From assembly GCA_943789335.1 (NCBI GenBank), contig CALSTS010000007.1, positions 24,832 to 88,831 of the forward strand: a stretch of DNA of 64,000 nt. The letters are read 5' to 3'. The stretch's first letter is position 1. Each line of letters opens with the position of its first letter. This DNA comes from an uncultured Pseudomonadales bacterium (GTDB lineage Bacteria > Pseudomonadota > Gammaproteobacteria > Pseudomonadales > Pseudohongiellaceae). The notes beneath the pieces were generated by a model, which made no database searches, was not told the origin of the DNA, and worked only from the letters and a program-made list of their open reading frames with translations. Of the stretch, positions 1 through 9,849 are shown piece after piece. A program made the translations under genes and the position numbers.

Positions 1-1
1 A

Positions 2-229
<228 letters not shown>

Positions 230-386
230 ATTTTATAAATTCCAAAGTAGCCATTTGGTCATGTTTTGCCTGAGTAAATTATTCGAATCAGTGCGAGGAC
301 TGTCCGAGGAGCATAGCGACGAGTTCCGCAGCACCGAATAATTTATGAGGGAAGTGACCAGGCTGCGTGGAATTTATAACAATTTT
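230..386. repeat. Long imperfect inverted repeat between frmA and fghA
   Basis: Two arms of about 55 bases face each other around a loop at about 295-330. Matching blocks are TTATAAATTCCA (233-244) with its complement at 368-379, TGGTCA (256-261) with 355-360, TAAATTATTCG (275-285) with 335-345, and GTGC (291-294) with 331-334. The loop is richer in G+C than the arms. The element sits just after the frmA stop and ends 18 bases before the fghA start. It could be a processed or attenuating RNA hairpin, or a dispersed intergenic repeat of the kind seen in many gammaproteobacteria. I saw no second copy in the window. Confidence 0.6.
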
Positions 387-404
387 AAACAGTAAAATGA
401 GAAT

Positions 405-1250
405 ATGAAAATAAATACAATAAGTGGTATTAAGTGTTTCGGTGGAAACCAATTAAAGTTTTCACATCAATCTGATGTGCTTAATTGTGAAATGACTTTC
501 TCAGTTCATTTACCTCCTCAAGCTGAGGACAGTCCTGTCCCAATAATCTATTGGTTATCTGGTTTGACTTGCACTGATGATAATTTCGTACAAAAAGCTG
601 GCGCACAACGCTACGCAGCTGAAGCTGGTGTTGCGTTAATTTGCCCTGATACAAGTCCGCGCGGAGAAGGAGTACCTGATGATCCCGAAAGTGCTTATGA
701 CTTTGGCTTGGGAGCGGGGTTTTATGTTAATGCAACTCAGCAACCTTGGTCGAAGCACTATCAAATGTATAGTTACATCACTGAGGAATTGCCAGCCGTC
801 CTCGCTGCAAGTGAATTACCTTTGCAAACAACTAATGCATCAATTATGGGGCATTCCATGGGAGGCCATGGCGCTCTAACAATCGCCTTAAAAAATCCAG
901 GTAAATACAAAAGCGTTTCTGCTTTCTCACCTATTTGTTCTCCCTTGAATTGCCCGTGGGGCGAAAAAGCCTTAAGTAATTTCCTTGGCAATAATAAAGA
1001 TGATTGGGCCGAATATGATAGTTGTGCCTTAATTGCGAAGGCAGAGGAGAAACTCCCGATTTTAATTGACCAGGGTGATGCAGATGATTTTTTACTAAAA
1101 CAATTAAAGCCCGAGTTGTTAAAAGCTGCCTGTGATAAAGCGGGACATCCGCTAAAGCTGCGCATGCAACCCGATTATGATCACTCCTATTTCTTTATAG
1201 CCAGTTTTATAGGTGATCACATTAAATATCATGCCGACTTACTAACATAG
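405..1250 (+). CDS. fghA: S-formylglutathione hydrolase
   Basis: A 281-residue esterase-D-type alpha/beta hydrolase that splits S-formylglutathione into formate and glutathione, the second step of formaldehyde detoxification. The nucleophile motif GHSMGGHGAL places the serine at residue 151. The Asp in QGDADDFL (about 228) and the His in YDHSYFF (260) complete the triad. An oxyanion-type block WLSGLTCTDDNF is at about 50-61, as in characterised family members. Length matches the family. It follows the class III alcohol dehydrogenase gene in the same direction, and its 3' end lies three bases from the end of a convergent gene. E. coli calls this gene frmB or yeiG. Confidence 0.95.
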   Translation: MKINTISGIKCFGGNQLKFSHQSDVLNCEMTFSVHLPPQAEDSPVPIIYWLSGLTCTDDNFVQKAGAQRYAAEAGVALICPDTSPRGEGVPDDPESAYDFGLGAGFYVNATQQPWSKHYQMYSYITEELPAVLAASELPLQTTNASIMGHSMGGHGALTIALKNPGKYKSVSAFSPICSPLNCPWGEKALSNFLGNNKDDWAEYDSCALIAKAEEKLPILIDQGDADDFLLKQLKPELLKAACDKAGHPLKLRMQPDYDHSYFFIASFIGDHIKYHADLLT

Positions 1251-1253
1251 TTC

Positions 1254-2247
1254 TTAAATTAAAAAACTAGCACTACGCTCTATCACCCAATAAGCAGATG
1301 GAATACCAATCAGGTAGGCGATCATTAATTCAAGATTCAAAGATGAAACACTATGGCTAAATTCTTTTAATTTAATCCGTAAATATATCTCTTTAAAAAT
1401 TAAATACACTACTACCACAGCCGCAATAAAGGCGAGCTGCCCAAGCTCAACACCGACATTAAAAAACAATAGTGATAATAAAATCTGATTAGCCACAACG
1501 CCAACATCACCAAGTGCGCTAGCGAAACCCAAACCATGTAGTAAGCCAAAACCAAAAGAGACAATTACCGGTGCACGATAGGTCCAGGAATTGGTTTTTT
1601 TCAGAGCTATCTCATGCGCTAAAAACAAAATTGATAGCGCAATCACAGCTTCTACCGGGACTATCGGAATATTAATCAGCCCCATAGTGGATAAAAACAA
1701 ACTAATAGAATGGGCCAAGGTGAAACCAGTAACCGTGAGCAAAATTCTTTTTGCTGTTCCGGAAATTATCAACAAGCCAAGTACAAAAAGCAGATGGTCA
1801 AGCCCTGCCAGAATATGTTCAAACCCCAAGATCGTATAATCTTCAATAATCCCTAGCGTCGTTGGTGGCCCTTCCACTTCCCAGCTGGTTTCTGAAGGCG
1901 TCAGCATCATGTTGCGTGAACTACCGTCTAAAAAAGTTACTGTGAAATAAGATGCTAATGAAGGGTTACTTTGAGGGTATTCCAGTGAAAAACTTTTTCC
2001 GTCTAAGCCGCTAGAACAGCGCCAACTGTTACTGGCACCCTGTGCACTTTGATTTACACAATCTTCTGGCCAAGCCAAAACCGGGTAATTATTTACCCCA
2101 AGTACGGGAGGCGCTCTAACAATTGAGATAAAAACATTGGGCGCCTGCTCAGTAAGGTCAATAACGACAGGGCGCGCATCATGAGCAAAACTTATCTGAA
2201 TGTTGCAACAAAAAAAACAGAGTCAGAAGTTTAAATATTAGATGCAT
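1254..2247 (-). pseudogene. HupE/UreJ-like membrane protein, frameshifted in its signal peptide
   Basis: The body is a polytopic membrane protein with the HupE/UreJ_2 signature (FEHILAGLDHLLFVLGLL, then GFTLAHSISLFLS). That family is linked to nickel or other metal transport, but the substrate here is unknown. The frame opens upstream into AHDARPVVIDL. An ATG at 2245-2247, directly after the stop of the upstream isomerase (TAGATG), begins a good signal peptide (MHLIFKLLTLFF). The two are joined only if the run of eight T on the coding strand (2210-2217) is read as seven, which gives about 330 residues with cleavage before HDARP. As written, translation from this ATG ends after 22 codons. Explanations are a sequencing error, transcriptional slippage on the T tract, or a recent null mutation. 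A TTG start at 2078 would omit the extracytoplasmic N-terminus. Confidence 0.75.
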
Positions 2248-3153
2248 CTATAATTCACCTGCTAATTCACTCCACAATTCACCCACTTCAAGCTGATATT
2301 TTTTTATCAGATTATTTTCAGCTTCCAAGCGCAACATGTACTCACTTTCAATATAAAAATCTTCCTCTACCCGGTCTCGAATATCATTCAGCGCCGGCAA
2401 TTCAGCCGGAAAGCGATTACTTAACATGACAACATGAAAGCCAAATGGTGACTCGATTGGCCCTTGCCAGAGTCCATCCTGAGCATCTATTGAGTCCAAC
2501 CAATTAGCAAACTCATCGTCAAAATTATTACGTATAAAGTCTCGAGATCGTCTCACATAATTTTGCAGATAAGGGAAAGTGTCGCCAAAATCAGATGCCC
2601 CAAAAAAATCGATATTGTTTGCAGTTACCTCTTCCAACAAAGACTCAGCTCTATTCCTGCCTTCAGCACTAAGTTCCTGATCATCAATGTAAACGTGCGT
2701 GAACGAATAAGAAGCCGGACGTCGATAAATATCGGCATTTTCAGCATAATAGTCTTCTAAATCCTGTTCTGTGGCTGCTGGAACTACTGGAATAGAGCCT
2801 TGCAATAAGAACACCAGCTTCTCAACCATACGTTGTTTGATATTGTAATCGCCTTCATCCATGCCCATCGCCAGCGCTTCTCGATAAAGGGCCTCTTCAC
2901 GATAATAGCTTTCAACCAACAATTGGCGCTGGTTTTCATCCATTCTGTCTAGTTGTTGGGCAAAAAACTCTTCATTAAAAGCGTTTGCCTGGTATTGCAT
3001 GTAACTCAGTAATTCAGGCCGGTTGACAGCGATAATGCTCTCATCAACTACTTCACCGCTGTTATCACTTAGCTTGAAAAATAAAAATAACAAAGCGCCT
3101 ATTACGACAAAATGAATTAGGGGCTGTTTTAATGTATTCTGGATAACTGACAT
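2248..3153 (-). CDS. Membrane-anchored PpiC/parvulin-type peptidyl-prolyl isomerase
   Basis: A 301-residue protein with one N-terminal membrane segment (about residues 13-28) and a periplasmic SurA/PpiD-like body. The helical chaperone-like part covers about 40-140. A parvulin-like domain covers about 145-250, recognisable from SYSFTHVYID at its start and the GPIESPFGFHVVML block near 231-243. Such proteins catalyse proline isomerisation and help fold exported proteins. Its stop codon abuts the start of the HupE-like gene, so the two are co-transcribed; it may help that membrane protein or its extracytoplasmic domain to mature, which is inference. It diverges from the AsmA gene across about 90 bases. 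Confidence 0.85.
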   Translation of the reverse strand: MSVIQNTLKQPLIHFVVIGALLFLFFKLSDNSGEVVDESIIAVNRPELLSYMQYQANAFNEEFFAQQLDRMDENQRQLLVESYYREEALYREALAMGMDEGDYNIKQRMVEKLVFLLQGSIPVVPAATEQDLEDYYAENADIYRRPASYSFTHVYIDDQELSAEGRNRAESLLEEVTANNIDFFGASDFGDTFPYLQNYVRRSRDFIRNNFDDEFANWLDSIDAQDGLWQGPIESPFGFHVVMLSNRFPAELPALNDIRDRVEEDFYIESEYMLRLEAENNLIKKYQLEVGELWSELAGEL

Positions 3154-3245
3154 TGTAATTCCTTTAAAAATATCTACGCATTATAGGAAATTTATTTTTA
3201 TAATCGCAATGTAACTAACTGCTTAGATATAGACTCTATATTGTA

Positions 3246-5864
3246 ATGAAAAAACTGATCATTATTATCACCGGCTTAATATCTCTTTGCTTTGCAACCA
3301 TTGTAATCGGCGTGTTATTTCTAGCAAACCTTGATTTAAACAATTATAAAGACTGGCTCAGTGAGAAATTTTATGAACAAACCGGTAGAGAACTAACAAT
3401 TACCGGAAATATTGAAAGCAGTATATACCCCTGGCTGGGAATGGAAGTAGAAGGCTTAAGTATTTCTAATCCTGCGGGTTTTGCAGATGGTGAATTCCTG
3501 CTCGCTGATCAGGCCGCTTTTAGAATAAAGTTAATGCCTCTACTTAATCAGGAATATGAAATCGATACTGTTGCGCTTAGTGGCGCAACAATAAATTTAG
3601 CTGTAGATGCCGATGGAGTCAACAACTGGTCAACTACCCTAGGCCAGGCTGATGGGCCCGCTACAGATCCGAGCCAAAATGAAGGCCTTGCTTTTAACCA
3701 GTTAATCATTGGTGGGGTAGCTGTTGATACTGTTCAAGTGAACTACCTGAATCGGGCCAATGGCCAAATCATTAATGCTGATGATATTACCGTGAATATC
3801 CCTGCACTGGTTTATGGCGCGCCACTTGAGCTTGCCATGACCATGCACTTAAGTGCCAGCAATCCAAATATGACTGAAATTGCTGATATTGAAAGCGACA
3901 TAACTCTAAATAGCACAGTGACCTATGATTTAGAAAACAACATATATGCCGTTGAAAATTTAGGATTAGATTTCCTTGATAGCAGATTAGAGGCCAATCT
4001 AATTAGTAACAATGACATTATCAGTGGCTCGATCAATTTTAATACCGAGCAAACACCTGAGCTTTTAAGCTTGTTTGGCCAAAGCGAACTGGCCGCAAGC
4101 ATGCAAGAGATGGAAGACCTAGAGCCCGGCATCAACCTTAATAGCGCCCTAAGTTATGATCTAGAGAATAATAGTTACCGGCTAGAAAATTTGGATTTGG
4201 AATTTCTGGGCAGCACGCTGGAAGCTGATCTGCGAAATAATGATGGCAATATCAATGGATCTATAAACTTCAATAGTGAAAATACCGGCGGGCTGCTTTC
4301 TCTATTCGGCCAAGCAGAGCTGGCTGAGCATATTGATGACATTCAATTATTGGTTTATCTGGATGGAAATACCGAAAACCTTTTGTTACTGCCTTTTGAC
4401 CTGAACTTTAGTTTATCCGGTGAACCGCTGGTCTCGCCTACTAACGTACACCTTTATACCAATGCCGAACTTGATCTTAACGATCAAAACCTCATGCTTA
4501 ATGACTTTACTATATCGGCGCTTGATCTTCTGCTAGAAGGAAAATTCAATATCGCTGATTTAATGAACCAAGCTGAAGTTACAGGAGAATTTGATATTGA
4601 ACGCTTTAATCTAAGAGCACTGAGCTCTTCACTAACATTGGAATTACCAGAAACCCGAGATCCAAATGTTTTAGAGCAAATCGCCTTTTCCACCAGCTTA
4701 AGTGCTAGCGATGAATTTGCTGAATTAAATCGATTTATTTTTGAAGTTGATAACACGCTAATCACAGGCTCTTTAAGCGCCAACAACTTTAATCAACCTG
4801 ACATAAGTTTTAATATTGATGTTAATACTTTAAATGTAGATCGTTATCTGGCTCCAGAACAGACTGCATCAAAAACGGCCAATAATACTGATAATAACGA
4901 CAGCTCACTTTCAAGTTTGCAAAATTTAAATCTGCAAGGAGAATTAAGTATTGATGAGTTAATGGTATCCGGCCTAAGCTTTAACAATGTGCTTCTTGGC
5001 CTGTCAGCTGAGCAAGGCTTGATTGAGTTATCACCACTTCAGGCTAATCTTTACCAGGGAAGCTATAACGGTTCTATAAACTTAAATGTCAACACTGCGG
5101 CCCCTGAATTCACTATGCGGTCTACCTTGCAAAACATCAATATTGAGCCTCTTTCCAATGACTTTATCGGGGCCTCCTATGCCAGCGGCAATGGCACTAT
5201 TAACTTGGCACTGGCTGGCAGCGGCAACAATACGCAAAATATCCTAAATAGCCTAGATGGATCTGCTGATTTAACACTCAATGACGGCATATTGGATGGT
5301 GTCGATGTAGGAGCCATTCTGATTCAACTGGAAACAATGATACGCAGTAGACGAATATTAGCTGTGAATCGAGGAGAACAAACAGCCTTCGATAATCTCA
5401 GTGCAACTATCCAGATTGAAAATGGCATAGCGCGTAGTAGTGATTTGCTAATTCAAGCACCCGGATTCAATGTCTCAGGAGCAGGAACATTGGCAAACTT
5501 GCAAAATCAGAGTATCGACTTTGATCTGTTGGCATCTGTGAATGCAGCAAGCGCCACATTGGAAAGTGAAGAATACGATATAGGTGGATACTCTTTGCCA
5601 ATCAATTGCGTTGGCAGCATGGATTCACCTAGCTGCTTGCCAGATGTGGACAGTATTTTGAGTGCGGCAATTGGTAATGTAATACAAGAAGGTCTGGGCA
5701 ATGTACTTCAAGAAGGTATAGGTGGCTTGTTGGATAGCGTCTTAGGAACTGGCGATCTTGATGCGGAAACCGATGCAACAACTACTGAAGAAGAAACGAC
5801 TACTGAGCAAACTGATCCGGCTGAGGAGTTACTGAATAACGTCTTGGATCGCATTTTTAGATAA
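3246..5864 (+). CDS. AsmA family protein
   Basis: An 872-residue protein with an N-terminal membrane anchor (about 4-27), an AsmA N-terminal domain (NLDLNNYKDWLSEKFYEQTGR, then the IESSIYPWLGMEVEGLSISN block) and the AsmA-like C-terminal region ending near residue 760. AsmA-like proteins span the periplasm from the inner membrane and are implicated in phospholipid transport and outer-membrane assembly. Residues about 221-286 and 298-362 are a tandem duplication: both copies run through YDLENN, the GSINFN block and LLSLFGQ. The C-terminus is acidic and Thr-rich before LLNNVLDRIF. The gene is followed by MlaA and MlaC genes, which also act in envelope lipid traffic. Confidence 0.88.
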   Translation: MKKLIIIITGLISLCFATIVIGVLFLANLDLNNYKDWLSEKFYEQTGRELTITGNIESSIYPWLGMEVEGLSISNPAGFADGEFLLADQAAFRIKLMPLLNQEYEIDTVALSGATINLAVDADGVNNWSTTLGQADGPATDPSQNEGLAFNQLIIGGVAVDTVQVNYLNRANGQIINADDITVNIPALVYGAPLELAMTMHLSASNPNMTEIADIESDITLNSTVTYDLENNIYAVENLGLDFLDSRLEANLISNNDIISGSINFNTEQTPELLSLFGQSELAASMQEMEDLEPGINLNSALSYDLENNSYRLENLDLEFLGSTLEADLRNNDGNINGSINFNSENTGGLLSLFGQAELAEHIDDIQLLVYLDGNTENLLLLPFDLNFSLSGEPLVSPTNVHLYTNAELDLNDQNLMLNDFTISALDLLLEGKFNIADLMNQAEVTGEFDIERFNLRALSSSLTLELPETRDPNVLEQIAFSTSLSASDEFAELNRFIFEVDNTLITGSLSANNFNQPDISFNIDVNTLNVDRYLAPEQTASKTANNTDNNDSSLSSLQNLNLQGELSIDELMVSGLSFNNVLLGLSAEQGLIELSPLQANLYQGSYNGSINLNVNTAAPEFTMRSTLQNINIEPLSNDFIGASYASGNGTINLALAGSGNNTQNILNSLDGSADLTLNDGILDGVDVGAILIQLETMIRSRRILAVNRGEQTAFDNLSATIQIENGIARSSDLLIQAPGFNVSGAGTLANLQNQSIDFDLLASVNAASATLESEEYDIGGYSLPINCVGSMDSPSCLPDVDSILSAAIGNVIQEGLGNVLQEGIGGLLDSVLGTGDLDAETDATTTEEETTTEQTDPAEELLNNVLDRIFR

Positions 5865-6049
5865 TGCCTTGGTGCTTTTTAACTAACTAATTAACTGGTT
5901 ATTTAGCTGTTTATTCATCTGACTAAGTTTTTGATGTCCATTAGATGGTAATACAACGATGCGCCTTTTATAATAAACACCTTAAGCACTGCATCTTATA
6001 ACTTTATATTAGAACTGAATATTTTATCAAAACCGGAGTTCCTGTAAGA

Positions 6050-6784
6050 ATGACCCTTTTAATCCAACGCTATACTAAGCTCCTTGCTTTGTTTGGCTTA
6101 TTGGTTTCATCTTCCCTAGTATACTCGCAAGAAGCAGATGATGACTTTTTTGCCTTCGAAGAAGAAGAATTTTTTGAAGATGAAATTGCTGACCCATTCG
6201 AGCCTATTAATCGCATAGTATTTGCCGTTAATGACAGGCTCTTTCGCATCTTTTTAAGCCCAGTTGTTAGAACTTATCGAATAGTTCCTGAGCCAGTCAG
6301 AGTGTCCATTTCAAATTTTTACACCAATCTGACTTCTCCTGTATCTGCCATCAATGCCTTGTTGCAGCTTGATTTGCTGAATGCCGCTACTGAGACATCT
6401 CGCTTCGGCATAAATTCAACCATCGGCATTCTGGGAATATTTGATCCTGCCACCGGCTTGGGTTTTGAAGAAGATCGAGAAGATTTCGGCCAAACTCTTG
6501 GTCATTATGGTGTTGGGCATGGCTTTTATGTCGTTTTACCGCTACTTAGCTTTTCTAGTTTACGAGATACAACAGGCCGCCTTGGCAATTCTTACTTAAA
6601 CCCTATTAACCATATTTGGGATCCTGAACTAGATGACTGGATAGCATATCAGGGCCTTGATGGCATCAATGACCTATCCTTTACAGTAGATGACTATGTA
6701 TCACTCTACGATAGCGCTCTGGATCCTTATATTTTTTTCCGCAGTGCTTATTTGCAGATCCGAAAGGCTGCCGTCAATCAATAA
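6050..6784 (+). CDS. mlaA: MlaA/VacJ family outer-membrane lipid-asymmetry protein
   Basis: A 244-residue protein with the MlaA signature DPFEPINRIVFAVND at about 49-63 and the family core (ISNFYTNL, INSTIGILGIFDPAT, FGQTLGHYGVGHG, YLVLPLL-like segment). MlaA removes misplaced phospholipids from the outer leaflet of the outer membrane. The N-terminal signal ends in SSLVYSQEA and there is no cysteine anywhere in the protein, so the usual lipobox is missing. The protein is presumably processed by signal peptidase I and held by its hydrophobic ring. A very acidic linker (FAFEEEEFFEDE) follows the signal. The MlaC-like gene lies about 110 bases downstream; no MlaFEDB genes are in the window. Confidence 0.9.
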   Translation: MTLLIQRYTKLLALFGLLVSSSLVYSQEADDDFFAFEEEEFFEDEIADPFEPINRIVFAVNDRLFRIFLSPVVRTYRIVPEPVRVSISNFYTNLTSPVSAINALLQLDLLNAATETSRFGINSTIGILGIFDPATGLGFEEDREDFGQTLGHYGVGHGFYVVLPLLSFSSLRDTTGRLGNSYLNPINHIWDPELDDWIAYQGLDGINDLSFTVDDYVSLYDSALDPYIFFRSAYLQIRKAAVNQ

Positions 6785-6892
6785 CGCATTAAGCCTAGAG
6801 TAAGTTTTCTACCTTTAATATGCATATATAGTATCTGTTTAAAGAAGCACTAATTATAAAAACAGTATAATTTAAATTTTGAGTAAAACCTT

Positions 6893-7501
6893 ATGAAGAA
6901 TAAAACCGTATCTAATTTGTTCCTGAGCTTCTCACTGACTCTGGCTCTAGGCCTGATTATGCCCACTCAAACATTGGCGCAATATAGTACGCCAACTGAA
7001 AGTGTACAAAGCATGTTAGATAATGTGTTTGGCATACTTAGATCGCCAGATTTTGACTTGGCAAGAGACAAACAGCGTATTGATGAGGCTGTTTCTATTG
7101 CTTTTGATACTAATACAATCGCACAGAGTGCACTGGCAGCAAATTACCGTGAGCTAAGTGCTGAACAACGAGCAGAATTTGAAGAGTTGTTCTTCAACAT
7201 CTTAAAAAGCACCTATATTGAACGTCTAGATGCTTATACTGATGAATCAGTCGAAATTACCAATGAAGAAACTGACGGCAATCGTGGCACTGTGAAATCT
7301 GTGGCTTACACTTCCAGCTCTGATATCGCAGTGGATTACAGCCTTCGACAGCGCCCCAACGGCTGGTTCATATATGACATAATCGTTGAAGATGTTAGTT
7401 TACTTAGCTCATATCGCTCTACCTATCGCAGCATTATCCGCCGTTCTGGTATTGATGGCCTTTTAAATGATTTAAGAAATCAAGCATCTGAGCTTGAGTA
7501 G
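6893..7501 (+). CDS. mlaC: MlaC-type periplasmic phospholipid-binding protein
   Basis: A 202-residue protein with a signal peptide (cleavage after TLAQ, about residue 29) and the MlaC/Ttg2D fold. Family landmarks are the helix containing LSAEQRAEFEELFFNILKSTY and the strand region GWFIYDIIVEDVSLLSSYRS, followed by a C-terminal helix. MlaC shuttles phospholipid between outer-membrane MlaA and the inner-membrane MlaFEDB complex. It lies in the same direction as mlaA, consistent with joint expression. Unlike the E. coli arrangement, the ABC transporter genes are not next to it. Confidence 0.9.
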   Translation: MKNKTVSNLFLSFSLTLALGLIMPTQTLAQYSTPTESVQSMLDNVFGILRSPDFDLARDKQRIDEAVSIAFDTNTIAQSALAANYRELSAEQRAEFEELFFNILKSTYIERLDAYTDESVEITNEETDGNRGTVKSVAYTSSSDIAVDYSLRQRPNGWFIYDIIVEDVSLLSSYRSTYRSIIRRSGIDGLLNDLRNQASELE

Positions 7502-7571
7502 CTGCAGTCTCATGTTATAATGCGCGCCGTAATTTCACCTTAAAGCGCATTCAACAACTTACTTCTAATAT

Positions 7572-8396
7572 ATGGCCAGTAGCACTCTCAGCCTTAAAAG
7601 CCTCCGCGATACTAGTACTCTAAAATCAGAAATTAGCCTTCTTGAAAACGAGAAGAACGATTTTATTGCAAAGCTAGAGCGTGAAAAAAAACTGGTTAGA
7701 AAGCTACAGGAAGATCTACTTGAGCAGAAAAAAGATTTTGACCATCTAGAAAAGCAGTTCCATCATTTTGCGGACATTGAAGCTGACTTTGAAGCCCTGC
7801 AGCAAGAGATTCAGTTAGAGAGACTAGAAAACCTCTTAAATATTGAAAAGTTGGAAACTCAAAATACTTCTACTGATAAAAAATCCAAAGAAGAAGTTAA
7901 AGAATTACAAAAAGAACTCAAAGAACTCAAAAAACTTGATCCAGTGCGTCTAAAGCGTCAGGTAGTCGATTTAAAGAAAAAAACCATCACCCAGGCTAGC
8001 GAAAACAAAGCTATCAACACTGCGCTGGTGACTACACGTAAAGAGTTAAAAGAAACCACTGCAGAAAAAGATAAGTTCGATTCTGAATTAAAAGCAGCAC
8101 TGAGTGAAAGCCACTCATTCTGGCAATCCAAAGATGGTGAATGGGTGCTAATTGAAACTGGCTTGGTCTTGAAAGAAGAAGATGCACCAAAAAATGAAGA
8201 CGACAGAGTCACAAGAATCAGATGTTTGAATCTAACTACAGGAACATCTGTACTTAGCAATGAATTGATAACTGAGGGCAAAGAAAAAGATCTAGCAAGC
8301 TGGCTCGGTGAAATGGAGATTCCTGAAGACGTTTCCAAAGAAGCCGGTAAACGCCTCAAGAAAATAGCCGCTGATCTCGAAGACGAAGACGACTAA
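7572..8396 (+). CDS. Coiled-coil protein of unknown function
   Basis: A 274-residue cytoplasmic protein without signal or membrane segment. Residues about 15-195 are Lys/Glu/Leu-rich with heptad periodicity (for example KEEVKELQKELKELKKL), predicting a long coiled coil. The C-terminal 75 residues look globular (SFWQSKDGEWVLIETGLVL, then RCLNLTTGTSVLSNELI) and end in an acidic tail (DLEDEDD). I do not recognise the family. It sits between mlaC and cinA on the same strand but about 70 and 100 bases from them, so operon membership is uncertain. The start ATG at 7572 has no obvious ribosome-binding site. Confidence 0.7.
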   Translation: MASSTLSLKSLRDTSTLKSEISLLENEKNDFIAKLEREKKLVRKLQEDLLEQKKDFDHLEKQFHHFADIEADFEALQQEIQLERLENLLNIEKLETQNTSTDKKSKEEVKELQKELKELKKLDPVRLKRQVVDLKKKTITQASENKAINTALVTTRKELKETTAEKDKFDSELKAALSESHSFWQSKDGEWVLIETGLVLKEEDAPKNEDDRVTRIRCLNLTTGTSVLSNELITEGKEKDLASWLGEMEIPEDVSKEAGKRLKKIAADLEDEDD

Positions 8397-8500
8397 GTCT
8401 TTTATCTTCCCCCCCTTTTATATATATTTTCTCCTTTTATCTTCAACCCCAAAATCTTTTCCCTATTCCTAACAGCAAGCTCCTTGCTATCATCTAGTTT

Positions 8501-9793
8501 ATGAAACTAGAAATGATTTGTACTGGCGAAGAGGTCCTCTCGGGCCAAATAGTAGACACCAATGCTGCCTGGTTTGCCGATACCATGATGAATAAAGGTA
8601 TCGAGTTGCAACTCAGAACTACCGTTGGTGACCGCATGGATGACTTGGTTAATCTCTTCATTGAACGCAGCAAGCATGCTGATGTCATTCTGGTGAATGG
8701 AGGACTTGGTCCTACCACTGATGATTTATCTGCTGAAGCTTTAGCGCTCGCCTTGGGCGAAGAGCTGATTGAAGATGAAGACTGGCGCCTACATTTAATG
8801 GAGCTGTTCAAAAAAATCGGCCGCAAGATACCGGCAAACATGATGAAACAATGCTTGATGCCCAGTTCTGCTATTCGTGTTCATAATTCCGAAGGCACGG
8901 CCCCTGGATTTCGCGCCAAGCTAAATAAGGCCTGGTTATTCTTCACACCAGGTGTACCGATTGAATTCAAAGCCATGGTTGAACAAGAGTTTATACCTTT
9001 CATTGAAGAAACTTATCGGCCCGCACAAGCAACGCGACTTCATAAGCTGCTTACCTTAGGTCACGGTGAATCATTTCTCGCAGACAAACTCAATGAAATG
9101 GCCATCCCCGAAGGCATTACACTTGGTTATCGGCCTTCTGCACCACATGTTGAAATTAAATTATTTGCCCGAGGCGACGATGCAATTAAGCAACTGCCTG
9201 CTTTTATAGAAGAAGTAAAAAATACACTGGGTACGGCAGTCGTGACACAAAACTGTCCATCAATTGCTCAAGCTGTGCATGAGATGCTACTTAAGAAAAA
9301 CCTTTCCTTGAGCATTGCTGAATCTTGTACTGGCGGCATGTTAACCAGTCAACTCATTGAATTTGCTGGCAGCTCAAGTTATTTGCAGCAAGGCTTAGTG
9401 ACTTATTCTAATCAAGCGAAACAAAAGGTACTAGGAATCAGTGCTGAGATACTCGATACGCATGGTGCTGTCTCTATAGAATGCGCTAAAGCATTGGCAC
9501 TTAATGCGCGCGCTTTGGGTGACAACGATTATGCTCTTGCCACAACGGGCATTGCCGGACCTGATGGTGGTACTGATGATAAGCCGGTAGGAACAGTTTG
9601 TATTGCTTTGGCTAACCGAGATACTTGCTGGGTACAAACTATCCAATTAAAGAATCGCTCTCGAACCATCGTGCGTGTCATGAGCTGTGCGGTTGCCTTG
9701 GATATGCTTAGAAGAGCGTTATTATCTGAAGAGGTAATCGTGCCCTATTCCTTTATTCCCTGTTCAGATAGCCTTGTAGAACATCCGATTTAG
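8501..9793 (+). CDS. cinA: CinA-like protein, nicotinamide-nucleotide amidase
   Basis: A 430-residue two-domain CinA. The N-terminal COG1058 domain (about 1-250) begins [19 protein letters not shown] and has the [10 protein letters not shown] motif. The C-terminal PncC amidase domain (about 256-415) has the [12 protein letters not shown] motif with catalytic Ser, and [14 protein letters not shown]. The amidase deamidates nicotinamide mononucleotide to nicotinate mononucleotide in pyridine-nucleotide salvage, and the N-terminal domain in homologues hydrolyses ADP-ribose or related compounds. It is full length. The gene stands alone between a coiled-coil gene and an AraC-type regulator. Confidence 0.9.
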   Translation: MKLEMICTGEEVLSGQIVDTNAAWFADTMMNKGIELQLRTTVGDRMDDLVNLFIERSKHADVILVNGGLGPTTDDLSAEALALALGEELIEDEDWRLHLMELFKKIGRKIPANMMKQCLMPSSAIRVHNSEGTAPGFRAKLNKAWLFFTPGVPIEFKAMVEQEFIPFIEETYRPAQATRLHKLLTLGHGESFLADKLNEMAIPEGITLGYRPSAPHVEIKLFARGDDAIKQLPAFIEEVKNTLGTAVVTQNCPSIAQAVHEMLLKKNLSLSIAESCTGGMLTSQLIEFAGSSSYLQQGLVTYSNQAKQKVLGISAEILDTHGAVSIECAKALALNARALGDNDYALATTGIAGPDGGTDDKPVGTVCIALANRDTCWVQTIQLKNRSRTIVRVMSCAVALDMLRRALLSEEVIVPYSFIPCSDSLVEHPI

Positions 9794-9849
9794 TAAAACA
9801 AAGCAAGATAGGTCAGGTTTTACTTATCCAATAAAGGCATGCTATCTGC

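Noticed and set aside
773..1165. Antisense open frame of 130 codons inside fghA
   Set aside because: It lies wholly opposite a well-conserved gene and shows no family features.
7958..8359. Antisense open frame of 133 codons inside the coiled-coil gene
   Set aside because: Its composition mirrors the Lys/Glu-rich sense strand and it has no start signal or motif.
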